The notes under the pieces: generated by a model
What the model was told of the DNA's origin: nothing
Databases searched by the model: none
What the model saw: only the letters and a program-made list of their open reading frames with translations
Shown: positions 27,367 through 36,724 of the stretch, piece after piece
Position numbering within the stretch: position 1 is the stretch's first letter
How the letters are laid out: every line of letters begins with the position of its first letter
Made by a program: the position numbers and the translations under genes
Origin: Acinetobacter sp. LoGeW2-3
GTDB taxonomy: Bacteria; Pseudomonadota; Gammaproteobacteria; Pseudomonadales; Moraxellaceae
Direction: 5' to 3'
NCBI RefSeq assembly: GCF_002688565.1
Contig: NZ_CP024011.1
Span: 1,426,001 to 1,490,000, forward strand
Length of the DNA stretch: 64,000 nucleotides

Positions 27367-28170
27367 ATGAACCTACTGATGTGTCCTGTTTGTCGTGAGC
27401 AGCTCAGATTAAACGAACGCACGTGGCGCTGTGACAATCAGCATAGCTATGATGTAGCAAAACAAGGCTATGTGAATCTGCATGTGGTTCAGCATAAACA
27501 TAGTAAAAATCCAGGCGATACGCCTGAATCAGTACAGGCCCGCCGTGCATTTTTAAGTGCAGGGCACTACGCACCGTTACAACAAGCAGTGGTTCAAAAG
27601 ATTCGTGAACTGCGTATTGAGAATCTACTGGATATTGGTTGTGGAGAGGGCTATTACACTAATGCCATGCAACAAGAAGTGCTGCAGTGTGTAGGCGTAG
27701 ATATTGCCAAAAATGCGATTCAAGTGGCAGCAAAGCTGAATAAAGATGTCACCTGGGTCGTGGGTACGGGGGCAACTTTACCAGTCTTAGATAACTCAAT
27801 TGATTTATGTACCAGTCTATTTAGTCCGATTCCGAAACAAGAAATCCTGCGTGTGCTGAAGCCAAAATCTTATTTGTTGATTGTGACGCCTGCACCACAG
27901 CATTTATATGCAATGCGTGAAGCTTTATTTGAGGAAGTTAAACCGCATGAACCACAGAAATTCGTCGAGCAGTTGCAGGATGCTTTTGATTTAGTGAGCG
28001 AACAAGTTGTAGAAGCACCGATGAATTTGCCACAGACGGACCTAAAAAATCTAATTGCCATGACGCCGTATGCTTATAAGGCGAAGCCGGAACGCCGTCT
28101 GGCACTCGAGCAGCAGGAACAATTTGAACTGATGGCGCAATATCAGATTTATCTGTTCCAAAAGAAATGA
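27367..28170 (+). CDS. rlmA: 23S rRNA (guanine-N1)-methyltransferase RlmA-type
   Basis: A 267-residue SAM methyltransferase of the RlmA(I)/RrmA family, which methylates 23S rRNA G745 in E. coli. The N-terminal zinc finger is CPVC with a following C and H (WRCDNQHSYD). KQGYVNLHVVQHKHSKNPGD and the SAM motif LLDIGCGEGYYT are clear. The start at the ATG at 27367 has GGAGA upstream. An in-frame start at 27313 would run through the terminator hairpin and is unlikely. Confidence 0.88.
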   Translation: MNLLMCPVCREQLRLNERTWRCDNQHSYDVAKQGYVNLHVVQHKHSKNPGDTPESVQARRAFLSAGHYAPLQQAVVQKIRELRIENLLDIGCGEGYYTNAMQQEVLQCVGVDIAKNAIQVAAKLNKDVTWVVGTGATLPVLDNSIDLCTSLFSPIPKQEILRVLKPKSYLLIVTPAPQHLYAMREALFEEVKPHEPQKFVEQLQDAFDLVSEQVVEAPMNLPQTDLKNLIAMTPYAYKAKPERRLALEQQEQFELMAQYQIYLFQKK

Positions 28171-28192
28171 TGTATACCATTGCCTAAATAAT

Positions 28193-28220
28193 AAAAAAGC
28201 CCCCAATTGAGGGCTTTTTT
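28193..28220. terminator. Bidirectional terminator between rlmA and ponA
   Basis: AAAAAAGCCC and GGGCTTTTTT flank an 8-base loop. It serves the two convergent genes. Confidence 0.85.
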
Positions 28221-28244
28221 ATTTGGCTATCTAATCACTATAAA

Positions 28245-30770
28245 TTACTGAACCTGTTCAATCAGATTATCAAGAGAATCTGTTTTCTTGGGTTGAAGTG
28301 GCTGCTCCTGGCTTCTTGGTGTTTCACCAGGTACATTCAGTTCTTCACCAGGTAGATCTTCAAAATCATTTTGTTCGCGTCTCGGTTTAACGACCGGTGC
28401 TGGACGATAGAGTGGTGTAGCCATTGGAGGTGAAGAATGATCATCATGGACTTCTACATCTTGGTTGATCACTTTGGTGCGGTTTACTGGCGCTTTGGCT
28501 TTGCGATCTAGACGTACCCAAGCTTCTGGAGTGCCTTTGAGTGCGTTGGCCATAAAGTCAGTCCAGATTGGTAAGGCAGCGACACCACCATACTCACGGC
28601 GTCCTAAGGTGGTTGGCTGGTCAAAACCGACCCATGCTACAGTGACTAGCTTGCCATTGAAGCCGGCAAACCAGGCATCTTTAGCATCGTTCGTTGTACC
28701 AGTTTTACCACCCAAGTCACTACGACCGATACGTAGCGCTGCACGACCAGTACCATGCTGAATGACATCACGCAGAATATTGGCCATGTCATAAGCCGAG
28801 CTGGATTTGAGAATACGCTGTGCCTGACGATAGTTGCTATGCTCAGCCGAAACTTTTGGTGCTGTCGCTTTAGTTTCTAAAGAGCGGTTGTGGATTTCGA
28901 TCACTTCATCATCTGGCGTCACGACATCAGCAGAAGCGATAGTTTCTTCTTCCTGATCGATACAGGAAATGCAGGCATATTCAGGTTTGGCTTCAAAGAT
29001 GGTTTTGCCATAAGCATCTTCAATACGGCTGATAAAATGCGGCTGAATACGGTAACCACCATTCGCGAACGTGGCATAACCAGTAGCCATCTGAACTGGC
29101 AGTACTTGCGGAGTACCAAGGGCGATGGTGTAGTTACGTGGGATCTGTTTATCTTCCAGACCAAAATCCATCAAAAGCTGACGGGTACGCTCAATGCCAA
29201 CTGTTTGTAGTAAACGGACAGAAACCGTATTACGTGATAGATACAAGGCACGACGTAAAGGAATCATGCCTAGATAACGGCCATCTGAGTTTCTTGGCGT
29301 CCATTTACCAATGGTAATCGGTGCATCATTGACCATGGTATGGGGTGTCATGCCACGTTCCAATGCTAGTGCGTAAACAAAGGGCTTGATGGTAGAACCC
29401 GGTTGACGCCAGCCTTGAATAGCACGGTTAAATGTAGACTGATAAAAATTATAGCCACCTACTACGGCTTCAATTGCACCGTTATTAGGATTTAACGCAA
29501 TAAGTTGACCTTGTGCTTTAGGAATTTGTACTAGTGCCCACGAAGTTTTCTGTTCATTAGGACGTAAGCGCACAATATCTTTAAGCTTAACAATATCCGC
29601 CGCACGGTTTGGTGCAGCACCCACACTATTGGCATTGCGATAGCGTCGTGCCCAAGACATGCCAGACCAAGGAACGGTGACTGTCGTGCCATCCTGCATT
29701 AAGGCTTCAAAGCTATTTGAGCTTATCTTAGTAACTTGGGCAGGGTAGGTATTGGCAAAAGGCTGGAAATTTTGTAAGGGTTGATCATTTGCTTCAGCAC
29801 CGCGCCAACCATGACGTCGATCATAGGCTTCCAGACCTTCTTGTACGGACTGCTCAGCATAAGCTTGGCGTTGACTATTAATCGTGGTGTAGACCTTATA
29901 GCCTGAGTCGATTGCCTGTTCCCCAAAGTTCTGGATGAGCTCAGCGCGAACCATTTCACCGACATAGGGAAATTTATTACGGGTACTACGATCAGGCATA
30001 TCCAGATTGACTGGTTCAGCAATTGCCTGCTGATATTGACCCTGATTGATATAGCCCAGTTGTAGCATACGTCCCAGAATCCAGTTACGACGTTCAAGTG
30101 CACGTTTAGGATTAGCGACCGGGTTATATTTAGAAGGCGCTTTAGGCAGACCTGAAATCATTGCCATTTGGGCAAGAGATAGCTCTTCTAAGCTTTTATT
30201 ATAATAAATTTTAGCTGCTGCCGCGATGCCATAGGCATTTTTACCCAAGAAGATTTTATTGACATATAAGGTCAGGATTTCTTCTTTTGTCAGGTTTTGC
30301 TCAATTTTACGTGCCAGGAAAATCTCGGTCAGTTTACGCTTCAGTGTGCGTTCTGGACTGAGATAATAGTTTTTTGCTACCTGCATGGTAATAGTCGAGC
30401 CGCCGGTCTGCACATCGGAACCAGTCACGCTTTCACTTAATGCACGTCCCAAGCCTTTAAAACTGATGCCGCTATGTTCGAAAAAGCTGGAATCTTCAGC
30501 AGCGAGGAAGGCATGGATGAATTCCGGTGGAATTTGATCATATTCCACAGGTACAGAAAGTTTACCGCCATATTCTGCAATCAGCTCTTGATCAGAACTA
30601 AATACCTGTAAAGGCTTGAGTAAAGGTGCCTTTTTAAGGATGGACATTTCAGGCAAAGATGGGGCAATATAGAGGTACATGCCGTAAAAACCCATCGGAA
30701 TTGAGATCATAATTATGATAATGATCAAAAAAAATGGATGAACAAGGCCTGAACTGGATAGCTTTTTCAT
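28245..30770 (-). CDS. ponA: Bifunctional penicillin-binding protein 1A
   Basis: An 841-residue class A PBP with glycosyltransferase and transpeptidase activity. It has an N-terminal membrane anchor (about 12-36), then the GT51 domain with catalytic Glu 92 in AAEDSSFFEH and TGGSTITMQVAKNYYL. An OB-like insert and the transpeptidase domain follow, with Ser 459 in STIK, SRN, and KTGT near residue 690. The tail is Pro/Glu/Gln rich. It is divergent from pilM, an arrangement conserved in Pseudomonas and Acinetobacter. Confidence 0.95.
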   Translation of the reverse strand: MKKLSSSGLVHPFFLIIIIIMISIPMGFYGMYLYIAPSLPEMSILKKAPLLKPLQVFSSDQELIAEYGGKLSVPVEYDQIPPEFIHAFLAAEDSSFFEHSGISFKGLGRALSESVTGSDVQTGGSTITMQVAKNYYLSPERTLKRKLTEIFLARKIEQNLTKEEILTLYVNKIFLGKNAYGIAAAAKIYYNKSLEELSLAQMAMISGLPKAPSKYNPVANPKRALERRNWILGRMLQLGYINQGQYQQAIAEPVNLDMPDRSTRNKFPYVGEMVRAELIQNFGEQAIDSGYKVYTTINSQRQAYAEQSVQEGLEAYDRRHGWRGAEANDQPLQNFQPFANTYPAQVTKISSNSFEALMQDGTTVTVPWSGMSWARRYRNANSVGAAPNRAADIVKLKDIVRLRPNEQKTSWALVQIPKAQGQLIALNPNNGAIEAVVGGYNFYQSTFNRAIQGWRQPGSTIKPFVYALALERGMTPHTMVNDAPITIGKWTPRNSDGRYLGMIPLRRALYLSRNTVSVRLLQTVGIERTRQLLMDFGLEDKQIPRNYTIALGTPQVLPVQMATGYATFANGGYRIQPHFISRIEDAYGKTIFEAKPEYACISCIDQEEETIASADVVTPDDEVIEIHNRSLETKATAPKVSAEHSNYRQAQRILKSSSAYDMANILRDVIQHGTGRAALRIGRSDLGGKTGTTNDAKDAWFAGFNGKLVTVAWVGFDQPTTLGRREYGGVAALPIWTDFMANALKGTPEAWVRLDRKAKAPVNRTKVINQDVEVHDDHSSPPMATPLYRPAPVVKPRREQNDFEDLPGEELNVPGETPRSQEQPLQPKKTDSLDNLIEQVQ

Positions 30771-30818
30771 AACAAGTAAGTTTTAATAAGAGCTAATGGC
30801 AAACTAAGTGAGCGGTCA

Positions 30819-30837
30819 GTATATCCTTTAGATATAC
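30819..30837. promoter_or_regulatory. Inverted repeat in the ponA/pilM divergent region
   Basis: GTATATC-CTTTA-GATATAC is a perfect 7-base inverted repeat with a 5-base spacer, midway between the divergent ponA and pilM starts. It is AT-rich, so chance is possible. It is a candidate operator only. Confidence 0.25.
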
Positions 30838-30939
30838 ATAATGTTAGATGAGTTATTGTATCTAGATAAAATTATTAGACTGATTATACCTAGTAAGCTA
30901 CTTTATTTTTGGGGATAAAAAAATAATAGGAATGATATT

Positions 30940-31998
30940 GTGCGCAGGTTATATCGTAAGCCAAACAAGGGGTTAATAGGCGTCGACATCAGTTCGACCT
31001 CTGTTAAAGTTTTGGAACTCTCTATGAAAAGCGGACGGTACTGGGTAGAAAGCTATGCTTTGGTCCCATTACCAGAAGGTAGTGTTGTTGAAAAAAACAT
31101 CTTAAATCCAGAAGCCGTCGGTGATGCTTTGGCTCGTGCTATTAACTTAGCCAATACCCAATCCAACCAGGCTGCATTTGCGATTCCTACTTCTATGGCG
31201 ATCACCAAAACGATCGAAATGGATGCAGATATGACGAGTGATGAACGGGAAGTTCAGATTCGTGAAGATGCCGAACAATACATTCCATTCCCGCTCGATG
31301 AAGCAAGCATTGACTTTGAAGTCTTGCCGGACCGTTTATCTAATCCGAACCATGTCAACGTTCTGTTGGTCGCAACCCGTATTGAAAATGTCGAAGCACG
31401 TTCTGAAGTGCTGCAAATTGCAGGGGTTACACCTAAGATTGCAGATGTAGAAAGCTTTGCGTTGGAAAATGCGTTCAGGGTTTTTGCGGACACATTGCCA
31501 ATGGGTGTAAATACGGTTGGTATTCTGGATATTGGTCATAGCATGACGACTTTATCGGTTATGCAGAATAATAAGATTATCTATACTCGTGAGCAGGTGT
31601 TTGGGGGGAAACAGCTGACTCAGGAAATCCAGAATCGTTATGGTCTGTCTTTTGAGGAAGCGGGTCGTGCTAAGAAAACACGTGCACTACCAGATGACTA
31701 TGATATTGAAGTGCTTGAGCCGTTCCTGGATGCAGTCGTGCAACAGGCAGCTCGCTCATTACAGTTCTTCTTTTCATCGTCTCAATTTAATGAAATTGAC
31801 CATATCTTATTGGCAGGGGGGAATGCCAATATCCCGGGCTTAGCAAAACTATTGCAGCAAAAACTCGGTTACCGTGTCACGATCGCGAATCCATTTTTAC
31901 AGATGGGCTTTTCTCCTCAAATTGATATTAAAAAAATTGAAAATGACGCGTCCTCACTCATGGTTGCATGTGGTTTGGCATTGAGGAGTTTTGATTAA
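30940..31998 (+). CDS. pilM: Type IV pilus inner-membrane assembly protein PilM
   Basis: A cytoplasmic actin/FtsA-like ATP-binding protein, 352 residues. It binds the N-terminus of PilN and links the pilus alignment complex to the motor. Visible are LIGVDISSTSVKVLEL, IREDAEQYIPFPLDEA, GILDIGHSMTTLSV and LAGGNANIPGLAKLL. It starts with GTG at 30940 after an AGGA ribosome site. The stop overlaps the pilN start by one base. Confidence 0.94.
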   Translation: MRRLYRKPNKGLIGVDISSTSVKVLELSMKSGRYWVESYALVPLPEGSVVEKNILNPEAVGDALARAINLANTQSNQAAFAIPTSMAITKTIEMDADMTSDEREVQIREDAEQYIPFPLDEASIDFEVLPDRLSNPNHVNVLLVATRIENVEARSEVLQIAGVTPKIADVESFALENAFRVFADTLPMGVNTVGILDIGHSMTTLSVMQNNKIIYTREQVFGGKQLTQEIQNRYGLSFEEAGRAKKTRALPDDYDIEVLEPFLDAVVQQAARSLQFFFSSSQFNEIDHILLAGGNANIPGLAKLLQQKLGYRVTIANPFLQMGFSPQIDIKKIENDASSLMVACGLALRSFD

Positions 31999-32639
31999 TG
32001 GCAAAAATTAACTTACTCCCTTGGCGTGATGAGCTCAGGGTTAAAAGAAATAACGAATTTGTCGCATATTGTGTTGGGGCGTTGTTGCTAGGGGTAACAG
32101 CAGCTGGGGGAAGCTGGTTCTATTACGATCAAAAATTACAAGATCAGGAACAAGCTAACCAACTCATCATCAGTACCAATCAGAATCTGGATGTACAGCT
32201 AAAATCTTTAGAAGGTTTACAGGAACAGCGTGATGCAATTGTTGAGCGCATGAAGCTGATTCAAGGCCTGCAAACCCAGCGTCCAATTGCCGTACATCTC
32301 ATTGATGAAATTGTACGTGTTACACCAAGCGATATGTATATCACCAGGTTTGTCCGTAGCGGTGATAAGTTCATTATCGAAGGTAAAGCAGCAAGTCCAA
32401 ATACGGTTGCGGAGTTACTGCGTAATCTGGAGGCTTCTTCCTGGTATCGAAATGCCTTCATGAATGCATTCTTGGTTGCAGAAGAGAAAAAGGATAAAGC
32501 ACCAAGCTCTGTAATTCCACGTGTTGAAGAATCTTATGGCACATTCACAGTTACCGTGGATCTCGACCAGATTGCTCAACCGGTGCTTTCAGAACAACAG
32601 TCCCAAGCGGCTGCAACAACAGGAGGGGCGACATCATGA
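31998..32639 (+). CDS. pilN: Type IV pilus inner-membrane protein PilN
   Basis: A 213-residue bitopic protein. The cytoplasmic N-terminus begins with the PilM-binding INLLPWRDELR motif (residues 4-14). One helix follows (about 23-42), then a coiled coil and a periplasmic ferredoxin-like domain. It heterodimerises with PilO. Overlaps of one base with pilM and four bases with pilO show a coupled operon. Confidence 0.95.
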   Translation: MAKINLLPWRDELRVKRNNEFVAYCVGALLLGVTAAGGSWFYYDQKLQDQEQANQLIISTNQNLDVQLKSLEGLQEQRDAIVERMKLIQGLQTQRPIAVHLIDEIVRVTPSDMYITRFVRSGDKFIIEGKAASPNTVAELLRNLEASSWYRNAFMNAFLVAEEKKDKAPSSVIPRVEESYGTFTVTVDLDQIAQPVLSEQQSQAAATTGGATS

Positions 32640-33400
32640 ACGAACAATTCGATGAATTAGGTCAGGAAGCTGTTGTTGCACCGAAAAATAAAATGACGGT
32701 AGAAAAATTCTTTCAACAGTTTAATACCTTGGATCCAAATAACTACGGTAGTTGGCCACTGGCTGTAAAGATTACCTGCTGGATCTTTATTGTGTTCCTG
32801 GTTTTAATGCTGGCTTACTTTGGTTTGATTCGAGGAAAAATTGAATCGATTACTCAAGCCAATGCTCAAGAACAGAATCTGTTAAATGAATTTCGTGAGA
32901 AAGATTCCAAGTTGCGTAATTTGCAACAGTACCAACAACAACTTCAGGATATGGAAGCAAGCTTTAACCAACAGCTTGAACAGTTGCCGAAGGAAACTGA
33001 AATTCCGGGTCTGGTTGAAGATATTAACTTGAGTGGTGTCAATGCAGGACTGAAGTTCAAGAATATTCGTCTTGAACCTGAGGTGAAGCAAGAGTTCTTT
33101 ATTGAACAGCCCATCTCTATTGAAGCAACCGGTGATTATCATGCCTTTGGTTCATTTGTCAGCGGGATTGCGGGATTGTCTCGTATTGTGACGCTACACG
33201 ACTTTACAATTACGGGTACTGAAAATAAAGAGAAGAAAACAGATATTCCAGTTATTGATTACACCTTGAAGGCGAAAACCTATCGTTATGTGGGAGCTCA
33301 AGACAGATCTCAGATGGATCAACAATCTGATGTAGATAAAAGCGGTGATAAGAAAAATAGTAAAAAAGTAAGTAAAGCTAAAAATGGAGGGAAAAAGTAA
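32636..33400 (+). CDS. pilO: Type IV pilus inner-membrane protein PilO
   Basis: A 254-residue protein with a cytoplasmic N-terminus, one helix (about 46-65) and a periplasmic coiled coil rich in Gln. A ferredoxin-like domain follows (FFIEQPISIEATGDYHAFG is the typical core). The C-terminal 30 residues are a Lys/Ser-rich charged tail, longer than usual. It forms the PilN/PilO dimer that contacts PilP. The stop overlaps the pilP start by one base. Confidence 0.94.
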   Translation: MNEQFDELGQEAVVAPKNKMTVEKFFQQFNTLDPNNYGSWPLAVKITCWIFIVFLVLMLAYFGLIRGKIESITQANAQEQNLLNEFREKDSKLRNLQQYQQQLQDMEASFNQQLEQLPKETEIPGLVEDINLSGVNAGLKFKNIRLEPEVKQEFFIEQPISIEATGDYHAFGSFVSGIAGLSRIVTLHDFTITGTENKEKKTDIPVIDYTLKAKTYRYVGAQDRSQMDQQSDVDKSGDKKNSKKVSKAKNGGKK

Positions 33401-33927
33401 TGAAGAAATTAAAAATTACTTTAACTGTCCTGGCTGTTACAGTGCTAGTAGGCTGTGAATCACGCATTGATGTTGTAAATCAGGAAATGGCAAATATCCG
33501 GAATCAGCCAGCTTTACCAATTGAACCAGCTCCCGATTTTACTCAGGTTGAAACTTTTAGTTATGCTGCGCATCAGTTAAAAAGTCCATTCTTGCCAAGC
33601 TCATTGGCAGCAGAACTGAAAATTATGGCAGGTAAGCGGGTATATCCTAACCTGTCACGACAGCTACAGCCACTAGAAAGCTACCCGCTTGAGACTTTGA
33701 CCATGAAAGGAAGTCTTAAAAATCAGGCCGGACAGATTATGGCTTTGATTAATACACCGGATGGGGAAATTGAGCGTGTACAGCGCGGCAGTTATATGGG
33801 ACTCAATCATGGTCGAGTGGTCAATATTACACCGACACAAATTGATTTAATCGAGATTATTCCAGATGGACGTGAAGGTTATGTGGAGCGCCCTCGCAGC
33901 ATGGTCTTGATTGGGCCTGCGCCATAA
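33400..33927 (+). CDS. pilP: Type IV pilus lipoprotein PilP
   Basis: A 175-residue inner-membrane lipoprotein with the lipobox LVGC (Cys 19). A disordered linker is followed by a beta-domain that binds the secretin PilQ (LESYPLETLTMKGSL and GEIERVQRGSYMGLNHG). It bridges PilNO to PilQ across the periplasm. pilQ begins 17 bases after the stop. Confidence 0.94.
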   Translation: MKKLKITLTVLAVTVLVGCESRIDVVNQEMANIRNQPALPIEPAPDFTQVETFSYAAHQLKSPFLPSSLAAELKIMAGKRVYPNLSRQLQPLESYPLETLTMKGSLKNQAGQIMALINTPDGEIERVQRGSYMGLNHGRVVNITPTQIDLIEIIPDGREGYVERPRSMVLIGPAP

Positions 33928-33943
33928 GTTAAAGGGAATAACA

Positions 33944-36124
33944 ATGAATAAAAGTTTTAAAGAATTTATTTTTGGGGATGCTAATACAATGAATCATGTG
34001 TTTCGTCAGTTTTCAATGGGGGCAGTTGCCATCGCAGTTATGCAGGCGGCAAGTGCACAGGTTTCGATGACCAATGTGGTACCAATGCAAATTCCAGGGC
34101 AAGGGACTGAAATTCGCGTGATGTTTAATGGCTTGCCACCTCAGCCACAGGCTTATCAGTTAGAATCGCCCTCACGCCTGATTCTGGATTTTGATAAAGC
34201 TCAGCAAAATTTAAAACAAAATAATATTGCTGTGGCAACAAAAGAAGCGAGTTCTGTAGATGTGACTTCAGATGCGCAGCGTGCACGTTTAACGGTGAAT
34301 CTTGCAGATGCGGGTGCATTTACCACGCGTGTTGAAGGCAATACCTTTATTCTCAAGATTAACCCTACTAATCCTGTTGTCCCTGTACAGCCAATCGTGC
34401 AACAAAATACCCAAGGCATTACCAATATCGGGTTCCAGCGCGGGGCTAAAGGTGAAGGTCAGGTTGTGATTGATCTGGCGAGTGGTAATACACCAGTTGA
34501 TGTTCAACAACAGGGAACTAAAGTTATTGTACGAGCTTTAGGTTCTAAGATTTCGACACATCTGACTCGTCGTTTGAATGTTAATGACTTTGCTACGCCA
34601 GTCTCGACAGTAGATGCAGTGAACCAGAATGGTTCAGGCGTGATTACCATTCAAACTTCAGATAGCTATGAGTACATGGCTTATCAAACCGATAACAAAC
34701 TGACAATTAGCTTAAAACGTCCAGAAGAGAAAAATCCGCTAAAACCTAAAGCAGCACATCATTATACCGGCAAGAAAATTTCTTTGGATTTCCAAGATAT
34801 TGAAGTACGTAGAGTATTGCAGTTACTAGCAGATTTTACTGATATTAATATGGTTGCGGCAGATAGCGTACAAGGAAATATTACTTTACGCTTGAAAGAG
34901 GTACCTTGGGATCAGGCCTTAGATATCGTTCTAAAAACCAAGAATCTAGATAAGCGCCGTAATGGAAATGTCATCTGGATTGCCCCTGTTTCTGAGCTAA
35001 TTAAAGCTGAAGAAGAAGAAGCAAAAGCTTTAAAACAAAGTACTAAATTAGCTCCAATCCAAACAGAATATATGCAACTCAGTTATGCAAAAGCTGCAGA
35101 TATTGAAAAACTGATTACACAAAATAAATCAGCCCAAAATTCTACTAACTCCTCTAATACTTCTTCCAATAATTCTAATGATGAAGATAAAGAGAGTTTA
35201 TTGAGTAACCGAGGTTCAGTATCAATTGATGTGCGTACCAATACTCTGATTGTTAATGATACTCAACCATTTATTGATAAAATCCGTAATATGGTGGATT
35301 TGCTTGATGTACAGGTAAAACAGGTGATGGTTGAGGCCCGGATTGTTCGAGCATCCACAGAGTTTACTAAAGAAATGGGTGTTAAATGGGGGATTTTATC
35401 TCAGGGTGTTACTAATAATAATCACCTGTTAGTCGGTGGAAGTGATACAACCCTTTGGGATCTTAGAACGCCAGAGCTTGATGAGGAACTTGGTGGTTGG
35501 AAATATGAAATTGAACGTCCGCAAAACTTAAACGTCGACCTAGGTGTAGCCAATGCGGCAGGTAAAATTGCCTTTGGTTTAATCAGCCTTTCTGATTTTA
35601 TGTTAGATCTAGAACTCTCTGCATTACAGGCAGATGGATATGGTGAGGTGATTTCTACGCCAAAAGTACTGACCGCAGATAAGCAAAAGGCAACAGTAGA
35701 ATCGGGTGTCGAGGTTCCATATCAATCAACTGAGGGGAGTGGGGCAAGTGCAACGGCGACTACGGAGTTTAAGGATGTGGTACTTAAACTTGATGTAACC
35801 CCAAGTATTACACCAGATGGTAAAGTGCAAATGGCGTTAGATATTTCTAGTGACAGTATTGCTGGGACAACCCCAATGGGTGAGTATTACTTAAACAAAA
35901 ATCGATTAAATACGAATGTACTTGTTGAAAATGGCGAGACTGTAGTGCTCGGTGGGATTTTTGAGCAAGAGACACTGAATGGTCAAACTAAAGTACCATT
36001 CTTAGGTGATATTCCATATTTAGGCCGTTTGTTCCGTAAGGATACAAAAACTGACAATAAACGTGAGCTCCTGATTTTTGTTACACCTCGAATTGTTAAT
36101 GACAGTGTTTCAAGAAATCATTAA
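33944..36124 (+). CDS. pilQ: Type IV pilus secretin PilQ
   Basis: An outer-membrane secretin of 726 residues through which the pilus and transforming DNA pass. Its N-terminal AMIN-type domains (about 50-240) bind peptidoglycan. The N0/N1 domains begin at ISLDFQDIEVRRVLQLLADF and the C-terminal secretin domain ends with VETVVLGGIFEQE and LFRKDTKTDNKRELLIFVTP-type motifs. A Ser/Asn-rich linker (about 393-415) interrupts the N domains. I chose the ATG at 33944, which has AAAGGGA upstream. A start at 33911 inside pilP is less likely. The signal peptide is long because about 14 polar residues precede it. Confidence 0.95.
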   Translation: MNKSFKEFIFGDANTMNHVFRQFSMGAVAIAVMQAASAQVSMTNVVPMQIPGQGTEIRVMFNGLPPQPQAYQLESPSRLILDFDKAQQNLKQNNIAVATKEASSVDVTSDAQRARLTVNLADAGAFTTRVEGNTFILKINPTNPVVPVQPIVQQNTQGITNIGFQRGAKGEGQVVIDLASGNTPVDVQQQGTKVIVRALGSKISTHLTRRLNVNDFATPVSTVDAVNQNGSGVITIQTSDSYEYMAYQTDNKLTISLKRPEEKNPLKPKAAHHYTGKKISLDFQDIEVRRVLQLLADFTDINMVAADSVQGNITLRLKEVPWDQALDIVLKTKNLDKRRNGNVIWIAPVSELIKAEEEEAKALKQSTKLAPIQTEYMQLSYAKAADIEKLITQNKSAQNSTNSSNTSSNNSNDEDKESLLSNRGSVSIDVRTNTLIVNDTQPFIDKIRNMVDLLDVQVKQVMVEARIVRASTEFTKEMGVKWGILSQGVTNNNHLLVGGSDTTLWDLRTPELDEELGGWKYEIERPQNLNVDLGVANAAGKIAFGLISLSDFMLDLELSALQADGYGEVISTPKVLTADKQKATVESGVEVPYQSTEGSGASATATTEFKDVVLKLDVTPSITPDGKVQMALDISSDSIAGTTPMGEYYLNKNRLNTNVLVENGETVVLGGIFEQETLNGQTKVPFLGDIPYLGRLFRKDTKTDNKRELLIFVTPRIVNDSVSRNH

Positions 36125-36160
36125 TATATTTTGAAATTAACAAAATGAATAGGTGACTCC

Positions 36161-36697
36161 TTGCCAAGCAAAGAGTTTGAATCCCTACCAAATATCTATT
36201 TGGTAGGGCCGATGGGGGCGGGAAAGACAACAGTAGGACGACATTTAGCAGAATTGTTAGGACGAGAATTTCTGGACAGTGATCATGAAATTGAGCGTAA
36301 AACAGGTGCGACGATTCCCTGGATCTTTGAAAAAGAGGGTGAACAGGGCTTTCGTAGTCGTGAAACGGTTGTCATCAATGAGTTAACCTCACGACCACAG
36401 TTGGTTCTAGCCACAGGTGGTGGTGCGGTGACTCAGGCACCCAATCGTGAATATCTTAAAAACCGCGGTATCGTGGTTTATCTTTATACTCCTGTTGAAA
36501 TACAGCTTCAGCGAACCTATCGCGACAAAAACCGTCCTTTATTACAAGTTGAAAACCCTGAGCAGAAACTCAAAGAGCTGCTAGCAATTCGGGATCCATT
36601 GTATCGGGAAGTCGCCCATCATATTATTGAGACCAATCAGGGGGCTGCACGGGATCTGGCGCAGCGTATTCTGAATCTCATCCTTCCGAAGAATTAA
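36161..36697 (+). CDS. aroK: Shikimate kinase
   Basis: A 178-residue P-loop kinase that phosphorylates shikimate in aromatic amino acid synthesis. The Walker A motif is GPMGAGKT (16-23), the shikimate-binding DSDHEIE and the LATGGGAV motif are present, and the lid has YRDKNRPLL. It starts at a TTG (36161) with AGGTGA upstream; no ATG fits ahead of the P-loop. It lies in the pilMNOPQ-aroKB operon. Confidence 0.95.
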   Translation: MPSKEFESLPNIYLVGPMGAGKTTVGRHLAELLGREFLDSDHEIERKTGATIPWIFEKEGEQGFRSRETVVINELTSRPQLVLATGGGAVTQAPNREYLKNRGIVVYLYTPVEIQLQRTYRDKNRPLLQVENPEQKLKELLAIRDPLYREVAHHIIETNQGAARDLAQRILNLILPKN

Positions 36698-36724
36698 GCT
36701 CAGTTGAAAAGTGGTTACCCCATC

